Assembly: GCA_937877655.1 (NCBI GenBank)
Contig: CALFJC010000001.1
Coordinates: forward strand, 1-49,057
DNA length: 49,057 nucleotides
From: an uncultured Selenomonadales bacterium
GTDB lineage: Bacteria > Bacillota > Negativicutes > Selenomonadales > Selenomonadaceae
Direction of reading: 5' to 3'
The notes below the pieces were generated by a model. The model saw nothing but the letters and a program-made list of their open reading frames with translations, had not been told where the DNA came from and searched no databases. The position numbers and the translations under genes were made by a program. This document shows, in pieces, positions 15,545 to 24,689 of the stretch (within the stretch, counting starts at the first letter, position 1; each line of letters begins with the position of its first letter).

Positions 15545-15609
15545 AGCATTTATCATAAAAAAAATTGCGCCGCAAAATTTACCGATTGAGCAAGAAAGGT
15601 TGAAACGCG

Positions 15610-16371
15610 TTGAAAGCAGACCGCATTAATAAAATCCATGAACTTATCAAAGAGCGACAGATTATTTCTCTTGACGAGCTCTGCGAAATTTTTTCCGTAT
15701 CGAAAAATACAATCCGCCGCGACATTGCAGAGTTGGACGCCGAAGGCATTATAGAAAAAGTTTACGGCGGAATCGTTTTAAAAAATTCGGATGCCAATTC
15801 GCCCGAACCTTTTGCCGCTCGCGAAATTCGCAACGTCGCCGAGAAAAAAATTGTCGCGCAACTTGCCGCCTCGCTGATTCATGACGGCGAAGTCATTTAC
15901 ATTGATTCGGGCACAACGACAATGCATCTCCTGCCGCATTTGATTAACAAAAAACAGCTGACGATTGTCACGGCGAACATTTACGTTATCAACTACGCGG
16001 CGCGTTATAACAATCTCAACGTCATTGCGACGGGCGGTTACGTTTATCCGCCGTCAAATGCGCTCGTCGGTCCGGGCGTCATTGCCAGCATCAAAGCTTA
16101 TAATTTCTCGAAGGTTTTTTTGGCGAGCACGGGCATTTCCATTGAACACGGCGCGACAAATGCTTCGCCGCTTGAGTGTGAAATAAAACAGCGGCTCGTT
16201 CAAAAAAATTGCCCGAACTTTTTACTCGTTGACAACTCAAAATTGGAAATTGCCTCGCTGATGACTTACTGCGAATTAAAAAATCTCGACAACATTATCA
16301 TGAACGCGCCGCCGCCCGAAAAATATTTGACTTACTTTGAAAAAAATAATGTCCGTCTCATTACGGAGTAA
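15610..16371 (+). CDS. DeoR-family transcriptional regulator, probable repressor of the inositol operon
   Basis: The 253-residue protein has an N-terminal DeoR helix-turn-helix (ERQIISLDELCEIFSVSKNT then IRRDIAELDAEG, residues 16-48) and a C-terminal sugar-phosphate sensor domain with YIDSGTTTMHLLPHL and the ATGGYVYP segment. It starts at TTG 15610, with AAGAAAGG upstream; no ATG fits. Such regulators (GlpR, IolR) are released by a phosphorylated pathway intermediate. Position divergent from the iol operon points to that target. A terminator follows. Confidence 0.88.
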   Translation: MKADRINKIHELIKERQIISLDELCEIFSVSKNTIRRDIAELDAEGIIEKVYGGIVLKNSDANSPEPFAAREIRNVAEKKIVAQLAASLIHDGEVIYIDSGTTTMHLLPHLINKKQLTIVTANIYVINYAARYNNLNVIATGGYVYPPSNALVGPGVIASIKAYNFSKVFLASTGISIEHGATNASPLECEIKQRLVQKNCPNFLLVDNSKLEIASLMTYCELKNLDNIIMNAPPPEKYLTYFEKNNVRLITE

Positions 16372-16377
16372 AAAATT

Positions 16378-16403
16378 TGCCCGTTAAATTGCGGGCATTT
16401 TTA
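16378..16403 (+). terminator. Terminator of the regulator gene
   Basis: TGCCCG (16378-16383) pairs with CGGGCA (16392-16397), loop of 8, followed by TTTTTATT. Confidence 0.75.
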
Positions 16404-16432
16404 TTGCGCGAAGGGAATTTTTGATTTACAAT
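16404..16432 (+). promoter_or_regulatory. Promoter candidate of the aldose epimerase gene
   Basis: TTGCGC (16404-16409) and TACAAT (16427-16432) are spaced by 17 bp, 30 bp before the start codon. The -35 hexamer is weak. Confidence 0.5.
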
Positions 16433-16461
16433 GGGAAAAATTTTTGAGAGGAGAAATTTTT

Positions 16462-17340
16462 ATGTTGCACACTCTTCAGAACGAAATTCTTAAAATCTCG
16501 GTGGCAGATCGCGGCGCGGAGCTTAAATCGATAACCGCGCTTTCAGACGGCACGGAATATCTTTTCGACAGCGATCCTACTTGGTGGAAATATTCTTCGC
16601 CCGTGCTTTTCCCGATTGTCGGCAAAGTCAAAGGCGGCAAATATCGCGCCGAAGGCAAGGAATTTGAAATGGGACAACACGGCTTCGCCCGCACGAGCGA
16701 TTTTTGGCTGGTTGACGCCGCGCCCGATTCAATCACATTCGCTCTCGAATCCAACGCCGCCACTCTCGCCGTCTATCCTTACCGCTTCCGTCTGGAAATT
16801 TCTTTTAAACTTATCGGCAACGAAGTTAAAGTTCTTTGGAAAGTTGCCAACATCGATGACAAGGAAATTTATTTTTCAATCGGAGCACACCCCGCCATTT
16901 GTTGCCCCATTTCCTACAGAGAAAATTTCACCGACTGCTATTTGAAGTTCAATCAATCGGAAAAATCTGCGCGGCTTCCTTTGGCGGCTGACGGAACTTT
17001 GACTCACGAAAGAATTCCGACACTCGACGGGACGGAACTCAATTTGAATTACGAAATTTTCAAAGGCGACGCGCTTGTTATCGACGATTTAAAATCTGAT
17101 GAAGTTTCTGTTTGCTCGCGGAAAAGTTCCAAGTCGCTGACTGTTCGCGCAAAAAATTTCCCGTATTGGGGATTCTGGACACCCGCGCAGGGCGGCGCGC
17201 CTTTCGTCTGCATTGAGCCTTGGCTTGGGCACGCCGATTACGAAGATTTTTCGGGCGAACTCAAGGATAAGGAAGGCATAATAAAACTTTCCGTCAACGA
17301 AACTTATCAAGCCGAGATGTCTTTTATAATCAACAACTGA
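16462..17340 (+). CDS. Aldose 1-epimerase family protein (LacX/mutarotase-like)
   Basis: The 292-residue product is a beta-sandwich galactose-mutarotase-like protein: VADRGAELKSI near the start, LFPIVGKVKGGKY, GQHGFARTSDFW with the conserved histidine near 75, IGAHPAICCPI with the second histidine near 150, and a late FVCIEPWLGHAD. Members interconvert alpha and beta anomers of sugars or sugar phosphates. The ATG at 16462 has GAGAGGAG upstream. It follows the regulator but has its own promoter candidate. The sugar is not deducible. Confidence 0.85.
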   Translation: MLHTLQNEILKISVADRGAELKSITALSDGTEYLFDSDPTWWKYSSPVLFPIVGKVKGGKYRAEGKEFEMGQHGFARTSDFWLVDAAPDSITFALESNAATLAVYPYRFRLEISFKLIGNEVKVLWKVANIDDKEIYFSIGAHPAICCPISYRENFTDCYLKFNQSEKSARLPLAADGTLTHERIPTLDGTELNLNYEIFKGDALVIDDLKSDEVSVCSRKSSKSLTVRAKNFPYWGFWTPAQGGAPFVCIEPWLGHADYEDFSGELKDKEGIIKLSVNETYQAEMSFIINN

Positions 17341-17355
17341 AAACCGATTTGCAAA

Positions 17356-17396
17356 TAAAAAAAATCCCTTTCCGTTTTGGAGAGGGATAATTTTTT
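17356..17396. terminator. Bidirectional terminator between the epimerase gene and purA
   Basis: ATCCCTTTCC (17364-17373) pairs with GGAGAGGGAT (17379-17388), 10 bp with one T-G pair. A runs before it and T runs after it serve both strands. Confidence 0.85.
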
Positions 17397-18682
17397 TAGA
17401 AAATATTTTCGGCAAGAACAATCGTCTGTTCTCTGTTCGGACCGACAGAAACAATTCCGAGTTTGATTTTGGTAACTTCAGCCATGCGCTCCAAATATTT
17501 TTTGGCATTGGCGGGCAAATCTTCATAGCGGCGAATTTTGCTGATGTCGGTTTTCCAACCCGCAAAAGTTTCGTAGACGGGCTCGACCTTCGCCAAAACT
17601 TTCAAGCTCGCGGGAATTTCATTTAAAATTTTTCCGTCAAGCTTGTAAGCCGTGCACATTTTTATTTCGTCGAAGCCGTCAAGAATATCAAGGCGCGTAA
17701 CCGCCATATAATCCGTGCCGCTTAGTTGTCCCGCATATTTCACAACGCAGGCATCAAGCCAACCTGTTCTGCGCGGACGCCCCGTGACCGTTCCGAATTC
17801 ATGTCCCGCCTCACGAAGTTTATCGCCGATCTCGTTAAGCTGTTCAGTTGGAAAAGGTCCTTCGCCGACGCGGGTACAATATGCTTTGACGACGCCGAAA
17901 ACTTTATCAATTTTTTTCGGCGCGACGCCCGCTCCAATTCCTACGCCGCCGCTAATCGGATGGCTTGACGTGACGAAAGGATAAGTGCCGTAATCAATGT
18001 CGAGCATCGTTGCCTGCGCGCCTTCAAACAAAATTTTTTTGCCCGCGTCAATTTCTTCGTTGAGCAAAGTAATTGTATCGCAGACAAAAGGACGAAGTCT
18101 CTCGGCGTAACTTTCATACTCGCGAATAATTTCATCGGCATCAAGCGGCTCGTGATTGTAAACATTTTCCAGAATCAAATTTTTAATCTTGATAACCTGC
18201 GCGACTTTTGAGGAAAATTCTTCGCGGTCAATCAAATCGCAAATGCGAATCCCGATTCTGTCGTCCTTGTCAATGTAGCAGGGACCGATGCCGCGTTTGG
18301 TTGTGCCGATTTTATTTTCTCCGCGCAGATTTTCATTGAGCTCGTCAAAAAGTTTGTGCCAAGGCATGACGACATGCGCCCGATTTGAAACGCGAATGCC
18401 CGAAGTATCGACGCCGCGCTTTTGCATGTTATCAATTTCCTCAAGCAAACATTGCGGATCGACAACAACGCCGTTGCCGATAACGCAGGTCGTTCCTTTG
18501 TACAAAATACCCGACGGCAGAAGGCGAAGTTTATATTCCTCGCCGTTTACCGTGACGGTGTGTCCGGCATTGCTTCCGCCTTGAAATCTGACAACCGTGT
18601 CCGCCTGCGCCGCAAGGTAGTCGACGATTTTTCCTTTGCCTTCGTCGCCCCATTGCGCACCGCTTATAACCACCGTTGACAT
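17396..18682 (-). CDS. purA: Adenylosuccinate synthetase
   Basis: PurA joins IMP and aspartate with GTP to adenylosuccinate, first step from IMP to AMP. The 428-residue product has the P-loop-like GAQWGDEGKGKIVDYLA at the N-terminus with catalytic Asp13, GGSNAGHTV with catalytic His41, GTTKRGIGPCY, and VTGRPRRTGWLDA. Length is typical. GGGAGATG precedes the ATG. It is the last gene of a HAD-purE-unknown-purA unit, 40 bp after the unknown gene, with short ATAACCT repeats in that gap. Confidence 0.97.
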   Translation of the reverse strand: MSTVVISGAQWGDEGKGKIVDYLAAQADTVVRFQGGSNAGHTVTVNGEEYKLRLLPSGILYKGTTCVIGNGVVVDPQCLLEEIDNMQKRGVDTSGIRVSNRAHVVMPWHKLFDELNENLRGENKIGTTKRGIGPCYIDKDDRIGIRICDLIDREEFSSKVAQVIKIKNLILENVYNHEPLDADEIIREYESYAERLRPFVCDTITLLNEEIDAGKKILFEGAQATMLDIDYGTYPFVTSSHPISGGVGIGAGVAPKKIDKVFGVVKAYCTRVGEGPFPTEQLNEIGDKLREAGHEFGTVTGRPRRTGWLDACVVKYAGQLSGTDYMAVTRLDILDGFDEIKMCTAYKLDGKILNEIPASLKVLAKVEPVYETFAGWKTDISKIRRYEDLPANAKKYLERMAEVTKIKLGIVSVGPNREQTIVLAENIF

Positions 18683-18691
18683 TTTTTAAAT

Positions 18692-18731
18692 CATCTCCCT
18701 ATCAGCTATAACCTATAACCTATCACCTATT
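18692..18731. repeat. Single-armed heptamer repeat between purA and its upstream gene
   Basis: The word ATAACCT recurs in CTATAACCTATAACCTATCA. Unlike the iol gaps there is no complementary second arm here. Confidence 0.65.
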
Positions 18732-19079
18732 TTCATTGACGTATTGGCGCATGAATTTAATCGTGTTGTCGCTGATGACGTTATCTTTTTTCTCGTAGTT
18801 GATAATGCGGAAAAGCATACCGACGCGTTCGATAATGGGCTTGTTGCGCGTGCGGAAAGTTTCGCCGTTAATGGTGAGGTCTACGCTGTCAACGGAGCGC
18901 ATTCTGTAGGAGACGCCGAGCAAATCTTTTCCAACTGTTCCATCGGGCAAAAGCTCTTTGATAATGTAGCGATATTCCATGTCGCCGACCGCCGTCGTCC
19001 AAGTCAATTCGCGGTTGAGAGCTTGATGAGTCAACACTCCGATATACTCGCGAATAATTTCGTGTGTTCTGGTATTCAT
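18723..19079 (-). CDS. Conserved-looking protein of unknown function in the pur operon
   Basis: I do not recognise this 118-residue protein. It starts MNTRTHEIIREYIGVLTHQA, has a beta-rich middle (MEYRYIIKELLPDGT, SVDLTINGETFRTR) and a helical end with no membrane segment or cysteines. It is clearly a gene: AGGAGG lies inside the end of purE, the start overlaps the purE stop (ATGA), and purA follows 40 bp later. A role linked to purine synthesis or its regulation is possible by position only. Confidence 0.8.
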   Translation of the reverse strand: MNTRTHEIIREYIGVLTHQALNRELTWTTAVGDMEYRYIIKELLPDGTVGKDLLGVSYRMRSVDSVDLTINGETFRTRNKPIIERVGMLFRIINYEKKDNVISDNTIKFMRQYVNENR

Positions 19080-19555
19080 AATGAAACCTCCTTGATTTTT
19101 TTATCTTTGAGATCGATCTCTTCCGCCATTTTTTCGCGGTAGGAGATCAATTTTTTTACAAGTTCGTTGTCTTGAAGTGCAAGAATTTCTGTTGCGAAGA
19201 GCGCGGCATTTTTCGCGCCGTTTACAGCCATTGTCGCCACGGGAATTCCGCCGGGCATTTGAACGGTACTTAAAAGCGAATCCAAACCTTTGAACGGCTC
19301 GGAATTAATCGGGACGCCGATAACAGGCTTTGTCGTAAGACTTGCGACGACGCCCGCCAAATGAGCCGCCATGCCTGCCGCCGCTATGAAAATCTGCGCG
19401 GAAGAATTTTTAACAAAGTCATGAACTTTTTGCGGCGTGCGGTGCGCCGAAGCCACAGTTATTTCCGTTTCGACGCCGAAATTTTTTAAAGTCTCGACCG
19501 CCGCCTTCATAACGCCCCAATCGCTGTCACTGCCCATAATTATTGCAACCTTCAT
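19076..19555 (-). CDS. purE: N5-carboxyaminoimidazole ribonucleotide mutase
   Basis: PurE shifts the carboxyl group of N5-CAIR to make CAIR in purine synthesis. The 159-residue protein matches class I: MGSDSDWGVM near residue 8, ASAHRTPQKVHDF with the catalytic histidine near 43, AAAGMAAHLAGVVAS, and GVPINSEPFKGLDSL. It overlaps the upstream HAD gene by ATGA and the downstream gene by ATGA, so the three are translationally coupled. No purK is present in the window. Confidence 0.96.
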   Translation of the reverse strand: MKVAIIMGSDSDWGVMKAAVETLKNFGVETEITVASAHRTPQKVHDFVKNSSAQIFIAAAGMAAHLAGVVASLTTKPVIGVPINSEPFKGLDSLLSTVQMPGGIPVATMAVNGAKNAALFATEILALQDNELVKKLISYREKMAEEIDLKDKKIKEVSL

Positions 19556-20205
19556 AAATGCCCCTCCATAATCGCCAGCTTTGCCTCATTTAAATTCGGG
19601 AAAATCGCCGCGCAGAGATTTTTAATTTCTTCCGTCGGCTGAAATTGATCGGGAATCATAATCGCCGCGCCGCCCGAAGCCGCCGCGCTCCTTATTCCGT
19701 TAAAACTGTCCTCGAAAATGTAACAATCACTCGGCGCAAGATTCAATTCCTTTGCGGCAAGCAAAAAAATATCGGGTGCGGGCTTGCCTCTTGAAACTTT
19801 ATCGCCGCCAACCAAAATTTTAAAGTAGCCGCGCAGATTTGCTCGCGACAAATTTTTTTCGATAGTTACGACGGGCGCAGAGCTTGCCACCGCCATAGAA
19901 ATTCCTTCGGTTTGAAAGAATTTTAAAATCTCCTCGACGCCCGCCATAAGTTCAAGATTTTTCTTCGGAACTTCGCGGGCGACTTCAAGCACACGAGCAA
20001 CATATTTTTTCGCGTCAATGTTCGGATAAAATTTTTTAACGATTCGTTGCGTCTGCTCGTCCATATTTGTACCTGCCGCTTGAGTTGGAACGGCGGGATT
20101 TCTTTTTTCGCCAAACTCTTCCGCCACGTCCAGCCAAGCTTGAAAATAAAATTTCTCCGTGTCGAAAAGTGTTCCGTCCATATCGAAAATTGCGCCGTGT
20201 TTCAT
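19552..20205 (-). CDS. HAD-superfamily phosphatase, beta-phosphoglucomutase-like
   Basis: The 217-residue product has HAD motifs in order: FDMDGTLFDTE (motif I, nucleophile Asp8), AVASSAP (motif II), GKPAPDIF with the motif III lysine, and FEDSFNGIRSA (motif IV). The helical cap sits between motifs I and II, as in the beta-phosphoglucomutase/GPH group. The ATG at 20205 is chosen because GGAGG lies at 20214-20218; the ORF extends 10 codons further without support. First gene of the purE-purA unit. The substrate is unknown; a nucleotide or sugar phosphate is likely for the family. Confidence 0.87.
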   Translation of the reverse strand: MKHGAIFDMDGTLFDTEKFYFQAWLDVAEEFGEKRNPAVPTQAAGTNMDEQTQRIVKKFYPNIDAKKYVARVLEVAREVPKKNLELMAGVEEILKFFQTEGISMAVASSAPVVTIEKNLSRANLRGYFKILVGGDKVSRGKPAPDIFLLAAKELNLAPSDCYIFEDSFNGIRSAAASGGAAIMIPDQFQPTEEIKNLCAAIFPNLNEAKLAIMEGHL

Positions 20206-20274
20206 TTCCAAAACCTCCGAAAAAAATTTTCTCAAAACTGTTCGCGGCGAGTGAATTCAATCTTTTGAAGCATT

Positions 20275-20325
20275 CGGGCGCGACATCTGTTCTCCGCTTT
20301 TTAAGCAGGCAAAATTTTCTGCGCG
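20275..20325. repeat. Dispersed intergenic repeat, copy C
   Basis: GCGCGACATCTG, CTTTTTAAGC and GGCAAAATTTTCTGCGCG match the order of blocks in copies A and B at 4162-4210 and 4335-4381. It lies at the likely start of the purE-operon transcript, between its promoter and first gene. Confidence 0.6.
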
Positions 20326-20326
20326 A

Positions 20327-20356
20327 ATAATATCAAATTCTTTTTTGCACTGTCAA
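20327..20356 (-). promoter_or_regulatory. Promoter of the HAD-purE-purA unit
   Basis: On the - strand a perfect TTGACA (20351-20356) is followed after 18 bp by TATTAT (20327-20332). Confidence 0.72.
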
Positions 20357-20393
20357 TCAAGAAAAATTTTTCTGCTTGCGCGGCTTGTGATAT

Positions 20394-20421
20394 TTGCATT
20401 TCAGAAAATTTGTGCTATCAT
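20394..20421 (+). promoter_or_regulatory. Promoter of pfkA
   Basis: TTGCAT (20394-20399) and TATCAT (20416-20421) are spaced by 16 bp, 68 bp before the start codon and divergent from the pur promoter. Confidence 0.6.
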
Positions 20422-20488
20422 TGGCAAAGACAATTTCTCGGCGGATTGAACGTCGATTAAGGGTATTTTGGCAGGAGGGGATTCGGTT

Positions 20489-21451
20489 ATGCTAAAAAGT
20501 ATTGCAGTAATGACTTCGGGCGGCGACAGCCCCGGCATGAACGCGGCGGTTCGTGCGGTAACGCGCACGGCACTTCATCACGGCGTAAGAGTTTGGGGAA
20601 TTCGCGGCGGCTATCACGGTATGCTTGATGAAGAAATGTTCGAGATGCAATCCAGAGATGTCGCCGACATAATTCAGCGCGGCGGAACTTTCTTGGGCAC
20701 GGCTCGTTGCAGACGTTTTGCCACGCCCGAAGGTCGTGCGCTCGGCTATAAAAATTTGGTCGACAGAGGCATTCAAGGTTTGGTTGTCGTCGGCGGCGAC
20801 GGTTCTCTGCGCGGCGCGTCGATTCTCAGTCAAGAAACGGGCATTCCGATTGTCGGACTTCCCGGCACGATTGACAATGACGTTTGGGGCTCTGAATATA
20901 CAATCGGCTGTGACACGGCAGCGAACACAATCATTGACGCGATTAACAAATTGCGCGACACCGCGTCGGCTCACCGCAGAACAATCGTCCTTGAAGTTAT
21001 GGGACGCAACAGCGGCTGGCTCGCTATGGTTTCGGGCATTTCGGGCGGCGCGGAATATATTCTCGTTCCCGAAGAAGAATACGATCTCGATGAAATGTGC
21101 GAAGAAATGAAACAAGCTTACGACGCGGGCAAGAGATATATTCTCGTCGTTGTGGCTGAAGGCGCGGGCAAAGGACACGAAATCGGAAAAATTATCGCCG
21201 AAAAAACCGGGCTTGATACTCGCGTTTCAAAACTCGGACACATTCAACGCGGCGGCTCGCCTTCGGTTATTGACCGCGTCAATGCAAGTCGTCTCGGCGA
21301 ACATGCGGCACTTGCAATTATCTCCGGCTTGAGTGATATTGTTTTCGGATTCAATCGCGGGCATGTCGTCTCGATTAATCTCCATGACGCCGTCAACAAC
21401 AAAAAACAACTTAATCCAGAATATATGCGCCTCGCTCGTGTGCTTGCGTAA
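20489..21451 (+). CDS. pfkA: ATP-dependent 6-phosphofructokinase
   Basis: PfkA phosphorylates fructose 6-phosphate to the 1,6-bisphosphate in glycolysis. The 320-residue product has TSGGDSPGMNAAVR at the N-terminus, GGTFLGTARC, VVGGDGSLRGA, PGTIDNDVWGSEYTIG with the catalytic Asp, MGRNSGWLA, and LGHIQRGGSPS. Glycine rather than aspartate in GGDGS marks the ATP-using type rather than the pyrophosphate type. ATG 20489 follows AGGAGGG. It has its own promoter and a perfect 11-bp terminator. Confidence 0.96.
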   Translation: MLKSIAVMTSGGDSPGMNAAVRAVTRTALHHGVRVWGIRGGYHGMLDEEMFEMQSRDVADIIQRGGTFLGTARCRRFATPEGRALGYKNLVDRGIQGLVVVGGDGSLRGASILSQETGIPIVGLPGTIDNDVWGSEYTIGCDTAANTIIDAINKLRDTASAHRRTIVLEVMGRNSGWLAMVSGISGGAEYILVPEEEYDLDEMCEEMKQAYDAGKRYILVVVAEGAGKGHEIGKIIAEKTGLDTRVSKLGHIQRGGSPSVIDRVNASRLGEHAALAIISGLSDIVFGFNRGHVVSINLHDAVNNKKQLNPEYMRLARVLA

Positions 21452-21473
21452 AATTTTTATTCGACAAATAAAA

Positions 21474-21505
21474 AATCCCTCTCGACAATCGAGAGGGATT
21501 TCTTC
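21474..21505 (+). terminator. Terminator of pfkA
   Basis: AATCCCTCTCG (21474-21484) and CGAGAGGGATT (21490-21500) form a perfect 11-bp stem with loop ACAAT, followed by TTCTTCTT. Confidence 0.85.
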
Positions 21506-21575
21506 TTAATCGGAAAAATTTCAAAATGTGAATCTAAACGGCAATGAAAAATTTTTTGCCGACGGAGGAATTTTT

Positions 21576-24500
21576 ATGGATAAGGAATTCATCGGAGCAT
21601 TGGACAAAATCATAAAAGCCTTTGGCGACATTATCGACAAAGACGAAAGGTTGAAAATTTTCAAAGCCGAAGAGAGCACCGAAAAAATTTCCGAGTTGAA
21701 GAAGCTGACGGATCGTTGCAAAAAAATTCGCGACAAACTCGAAAGCGGAAAATTTACCGTCGCAATAGTCGGCTTGGAAAATTCGGGGAAAAGCAGTTTG
21801 GGAAATGCGCTTATCGGCATAAGAGAAATTTTGCCGACGGGACATTCGCGTTGTACTTTCACGATTACGAAAGCCGTTGCCGGCGAAGAAAACAAGGGCA
21901 AAGTTGTTCTCTACACTCTTAAAGAATTCAAGGAAAAATTTGCTTACTCGGTTATCGGAATTTCGACCGATAATTACAGAGATGAAGTTATCAACAAGAT
22001 TCGCCAAAAACTGATTGGCAATCCTGTTTTTCAAAATGTGACGGCGGAGCAAATTAAAAAATTTTTGGCAAGCGACGCCAAGCCGAAGAGCGATTTTGAA
22101 AAAAATCTCGCCGCCGCCGTCAAAAAAAATTTAACTGCCGTTATAAATTTTGAAGATCAGAAGACAACGGATAAAATTCAGGACATGCTGAACGAAATTG
22201 ACGCCAATGAAAACAGAAAAGACGACGTCCGCGCCATGATCAAAAATAAAAATTCCATATTGAATTTGCTTGGAAGCAACGGCGGCGGCATCCTAACCGA
22301 GTTCAAAAATAATTTCAGCGAATTGATCAAACAAATTTCTAAAAGTGAGCTCCGGATAAATTTTGACTCCGTGACTTGGGATCAAATCGAAACTCATCTG
22401 ATGGCTGCGCCCGAAAAAGACGACGAGAAAGAAAGCTTTAATCAAAAAGTTGCCGACGCAAAAGCCATGACCGATAACATGCACATCATATTAAATATTT
22501 TTGGCGGCACCGGGATTTTTGAATTCAAAGGCGACGATTTGCTGGCGACTTCCGCCTTCAAACAATTCATAACGGGAAAATTTTTGAACGATCTGCTCAA
22601 CAACAACGGCTACCCTTACGCCGTAAAAGAAATTACAATCTACTCGACCAATTTTCAAAACATGAAGGACATTGTTCTCTACGATGTGCCGGGCTTCGAC
22701 TCTACGACGGAACTTCATAAAGCTCAGACCGCCGCAATGATCGATGATGCCGACGCGATAATTTTGGTCGTCAGTGTTTTTGAGGGCGCGGAACTCCGCT
22801 CCACTCACACAGCCATGTTCTCGAGCGGAAAAGACAAATACGGAACACTCTACAAAGATAAAGTTTTCGTTTTCGGAAATAAAATCGATCTATCCAAAAA
22901 CGGCGTCGAAGCAAAACAAAAAAGAGAGCTTCTGCGTCAAACCGTAAGAGAGGCAAGACTCTCCGACGAAGACGGAAAATATATCGTTTGCGGCTCAGCG
23001 GAAAAATATCATGCGGGGCAGGAGAAAAATTGTCTGGAAAATAATTTGCATTTGACTGCCGAAATTGTCGGCGGGATTTGCGGAGTGGAATTGCTAAGAG
23101 CAAAATTGGATGATTACTATCAAAATGTTCGCCGCAAAGTGATCAAAGAACGCGTCGGAAAAATTCTCAGAGATGCAAGCGGTTTCCTCAAAAACATACA
23201 TCTCAAATGCGAAAGAATCGACTCGGAAGACGGCGGCGAATATTATTATGATGCCGTTGCCAATTTTGAAAAATTTTTGCATGCCGCCGCCGAACCTTTT
23301 TGGGAAGAAATAGGCACGGTAACAAAAGACGTGACGTTCAGCAAACAGCTCAAAGAAGACATTAAAGAAATTTTTCCCTCTTACTCCGAAGACGAGGCGG
23401 CAAAATCTGCTTTAAAGGAAATACGAAACGGAATGCGCCTTAACATGAACGGAGCCTTTCCTGCCGGCGATGTCGATAAAAAATTTCGCGAAAAAATTTT
23501 TGGAACTTTTTCCGACGAAATTAAAACCGTGATTAAAAAAAGTGTAACGTCTCGCGAAGAAGAACTTAACTTCGACCTTCGAGATATTTTTTTGAAAAAC
23601 ATGGGCATGAAAAAGGATTCGCCCTTCCGCGCAGAATTGGAACAGAGCGTTGAAGAACTTTTTAAACAGTTGCGCACAGTCAAAACGGAAGAACGTCCCA
23701 AGTCAAATTTAACGGAGCCGCTCGCTTTCGGAAAAATTTCCCTGCTCCTTGAGGTATTAATACGTTGTCCATTGAACTCGGAACGTCTTGATAAAGTCAT
23801 CGACAAAAACAATTTCCAAATATTTCGTTCGCTGGCAAATTATTATGCCGAATCTGAAGCCAAAACCGACGGGGATAAATTTAAAACGCAAGCCGAGTTT
23901 TTCTCAAAAATTTTGACTCAACAAGGCTTCAAAACTCGCCGCGCAGGTTCAGATTCCGAAAATTTTTCACCCGACGAAAAAATTTTAAAAGACTCCGTCG
24001 CCGTCGAAAAAGAATTGCAGGATTTCTTCACGAACAATTTGAAATTTACGCCGGTATTTGCAGGCAACTTGCCGCTGAAACAATGGGCGAAGAAGTTGGC
24101 AGAAAACGGAAAAGATTTTCAAGCAGAAGAACATCTGAAGAAAAAATTTAAATCTTGTACTGTCGATGACGATTGGAAGGCTAAAAACGTTCGAGAAAAA
24201 ATTTCTGTCCTAGAAACTGTATTTAACAATTACATCAATTCGTTGAATAACGAAACTCCGACCAATGATGCGATGTCCGAAAGTACTTTTGAGTTGCCGA
24301 AAAAAATAACCGAGTCTTGGTTGGAAAAAATCAGCAAGAGCAACGACATCGAGATAAAAAATGAAGACGACTTACTTGGAGTTTTGGATGAAGACATCAA
24401 AAATTTGCGTGCCTTTATGTCGCAAGCACTTGTCGAAGAACTTCACATGGAGACAGAATTTATCGCAACAATGATTTATAATCTGGACGTTGTCAGATTT

Positions 24501-24689
24501 GCTCGCGAAGACGAGGATCGGAGTGCTCTTCTCAGAAATTGGGTTTTAACCAACACCCGAAAAATTTACGACGAGGAGTTTAAAAATATCGACAAGAAAA
24601 AAGCCGACAACGCCGAGCGCAGAAAAATTTCCGAAAACGTCAAGATTGCTCTGGAAGAATTGAATAAACATTTGCAGGTGAGAGTATGA
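21576..24689 (+). CDS. Large dynamin-like GTPase
   Basis: The 1037-residue protein begins with a helical stretch, then a GTPase domain: G1 P-loop GLENSGKSS (66-74), G2 candidate PTGHSRCTFTIT (near 95), G3 DVPGFDS (near 370) and G4 NKID (near 435). About 270 residues separate G2 and G3, far more than in usual dynamins, so the GTPase domain carries a large helical insertion. The rest is mainly charged helices. This layout fits bacterial dynamin-like proteins that bind or remodel membranes; no membrane helix is seen in it. ATG 21576 has GGAGGA upstream. It is first of three coupled genes; the second overlaps by ATGA. Membrane remodelling or phage defence is possible, by analogy only. Confidence 0.85.
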   Translation: MDKEFIGALDKIIKAFGDIIDKDERLKIFKAEESTEKISELKKLTDRCKKIRDKLESGKFTVAIVGLENSGKSSLGNALIGIREILPTGHSRCTFTITKAVAGEENKGKVVLYTLKEFKEKFAYSVIGISTDNYRDEVINKIRQKLIGNPVFQNVTAEQIKKFLASDAKPKSDFEKNLAAAVKKNLTAVINFEDQKTTDKIQDMLNEIDANENRKDDVRAMIKNKNSILNLLGSNGGGILTEFKNNFSELIKQISKSELRINFDSVTWDQIETHLMAAPEKDDEKESFNQKVADAKAMTDNMHIILNIFGGTGIFEFKGDDLLATSAFKQFITGKFLNDLLNNNGYPYAVKEITIYSTNFQNMKDIVLYDVPGFDSTTELHKAQTAAMIDDADAIILVVSVFEGAELRSTHTAMFSSGKDKYGTLYKDKVFVFGNKIDLSKNGVEAKQKRELLRQTVREARLSDEDGKYIVCGSAEKYHAGQEKNCLENNLHLTAEIVGGICGVELLRAKLDDYYQNVRRKVIKERVGKILRDASGFLKNIHLKCERIDSEDGGEYYYDAVANFEKFLHAAAEPFWEEIGTVTKDVTFSKQLKEDIKEIFPSYSEDEAAKSALKEIRNGMRLNMNGAFPAGDVDKKFREKIFGTFSDEIKTVIKKSVTSREEELNFDLRDIFLKNMGMKKDSPFRAELEQSVEELFKQLRTVKTEERPKSNLTEPLAFGKISLLLEVLIRCPLNSERLDKVIDKNNFQIFRSLANYYAESEAKTDGDKFKTQAEFFSKILTQQGFKTRRAGSDSENFSPDEKILKDSVAVEKELQDFFTNNLKFTPVFAGNLPLKQWAKKLAENGKDFQAEEHLKKKFKSCTVDDDWKAKNVREKISVLETVFNNYINSLNNETPTNDAMSESTFELPKKITESWLEKISKSNDIEIKNEDDLLGVLDEDIKNLRAFMSQALVEELHMETEFIATMIYNLDVVRFAREDEDRSALLRNWVLTNTRKIYDEEFKNIDKKKADNAERRKISENVKIALEELNKHLQVRV

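Noticed and set aside
15384..15609. Search for a Bacillus-type IolR operator in the divergent region
   Set aside because: No stretch fitted the known operator pattern, so no operator is annotated.
21539..21561. Small hairpin CGGCAA...TTGCCG just before the dynamin ribosome site
   Set aside because: A 6-bp stem with a long A/T loop is weak evidence for regulation; kept only as a remark.
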